NCBI GenBank assembly: GCA_937934165.1
Contig: CALGZX010000011.1
Coordinates: 1 to 5,458 of the forward strand
Source: an uncultured Collinsella sp.
GTDB taxonomy: Bacteria; Actinomycetota; Coriobacteriia; Coriobacteriales; Coriobacteriaceae
Direction: 5' to 3'
Length of the DNA: 5,458 bases
Numbering within the stretch: position 1 is the stretch's first letter; every line of letters starts with the position of its first letter. A program made the position numbers and the translations under genes. Positions 5,423 through 5,458 of the stretch are shown here, in pieces. Under the pieces are notes generated by a model, which worked only from the letters and a program-made list of their open reading frames with translations, was not told the origin of the DNA and did no database searches.

Positions 5423-5458
5423 GGCTCTGTTAGACCAGGATTGACATTCCGCCCCGTC
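5423..5458. mobile_element. Possible terminal end of an insertion sequence (ISL3-like), cut by the window edge
   Basis: From 5423 the sequence reads GGCTCTGTTAGACCAGGATT and continues into a TTGACA box at 5441-5446. GGCTCT is a typical outer tip of ISL3-family inverted repeats, and it is directly preceded by an AT-only octamer TTTTTTAA (5415-5422). ISL3 elements usually duplicate 8 AT-rich bases at their target. No transposase sequence is visible, so this rests on resemblance of the tip and target alone. The rest of 5345-5422 holds no gene that I can support. Confidence 0.33.

Noticed and set aside
5375..5458. 27-codon minus-strand open frame entering from the right edge and ending in TAG at 5377-5375
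   Set aside because: It is short, rich in codons that are rare in the neighbouring genes (AGA, TTA), and overlaps the candidate insertion-sequence end. It may be chance; extending the window would settle it.

Overview
The window is GC-rich and gene-dense. It looks like the chromosome of a high-GC actinomycete-type bacterium, most probably a gut Coriobacteriia such as Collinsella. This guess rests on codon use, the QGGPG-type prolyl aminopeptidase, a GTCCCC-type intergenic repeat that I associate with such genomes, and a tRNA gene that does not encode its CCA end. It is an impression from the sequence, not the result of a search.

Layout, left to right. The left edge holds the first 42 codons of proA (glutamate-5-semialdehyde dehydrogenase, minus strand). 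A prolyl aminopeptidase gene (239-1657, plus strand) is divergent from it. Then comes a short repeat-rich intergenic stretch (1658-1910). It contains a two-unit REP-like repeat that begins one base after the peptidase stop codon, and a very strong, nearly symmetric nested hairpin serving as a bidirectional terminator. On the minus strand follow proB (glutamate 5-kinase, 1911-3038), pncB (nicotinate phosphoribosyltransferase, 3118-4623), a small coiled-coil protein with a C-terminal membrane anchor (4708-5166), and tRNA-Ala(CGC) (5231-5303) with a good promoter just upstream. The right edge (5304-5458) has no convincing gene. Its last 36 bases look like the tip of an insertion sequence, which is tentative.

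How the genes work together. ProB and ProA catalyse the first two steps of proline synthesis from glutamate, and the peptidase releases proline from the N-terminus of peptides. The window therefore groups synthesis and salvage of proline, but proB and proA are not an uninterrupted operon here: the peptidase lies between them in the opposite orientation. PncB salvages nicotinate into the NAD pathway. The minus-strand genes from the tRNA to proB may share transcription. The only clear promoter is upstream of the tRNA, and the tRNA's own terminator lies in the immediate leader of the membrane-anchored protein gene. No defence, CRISPR, phage or secondary-metabolite system is visible. Most of the window is ordinary housekeeping sequence, and the unusual parts are its intergenic regions.
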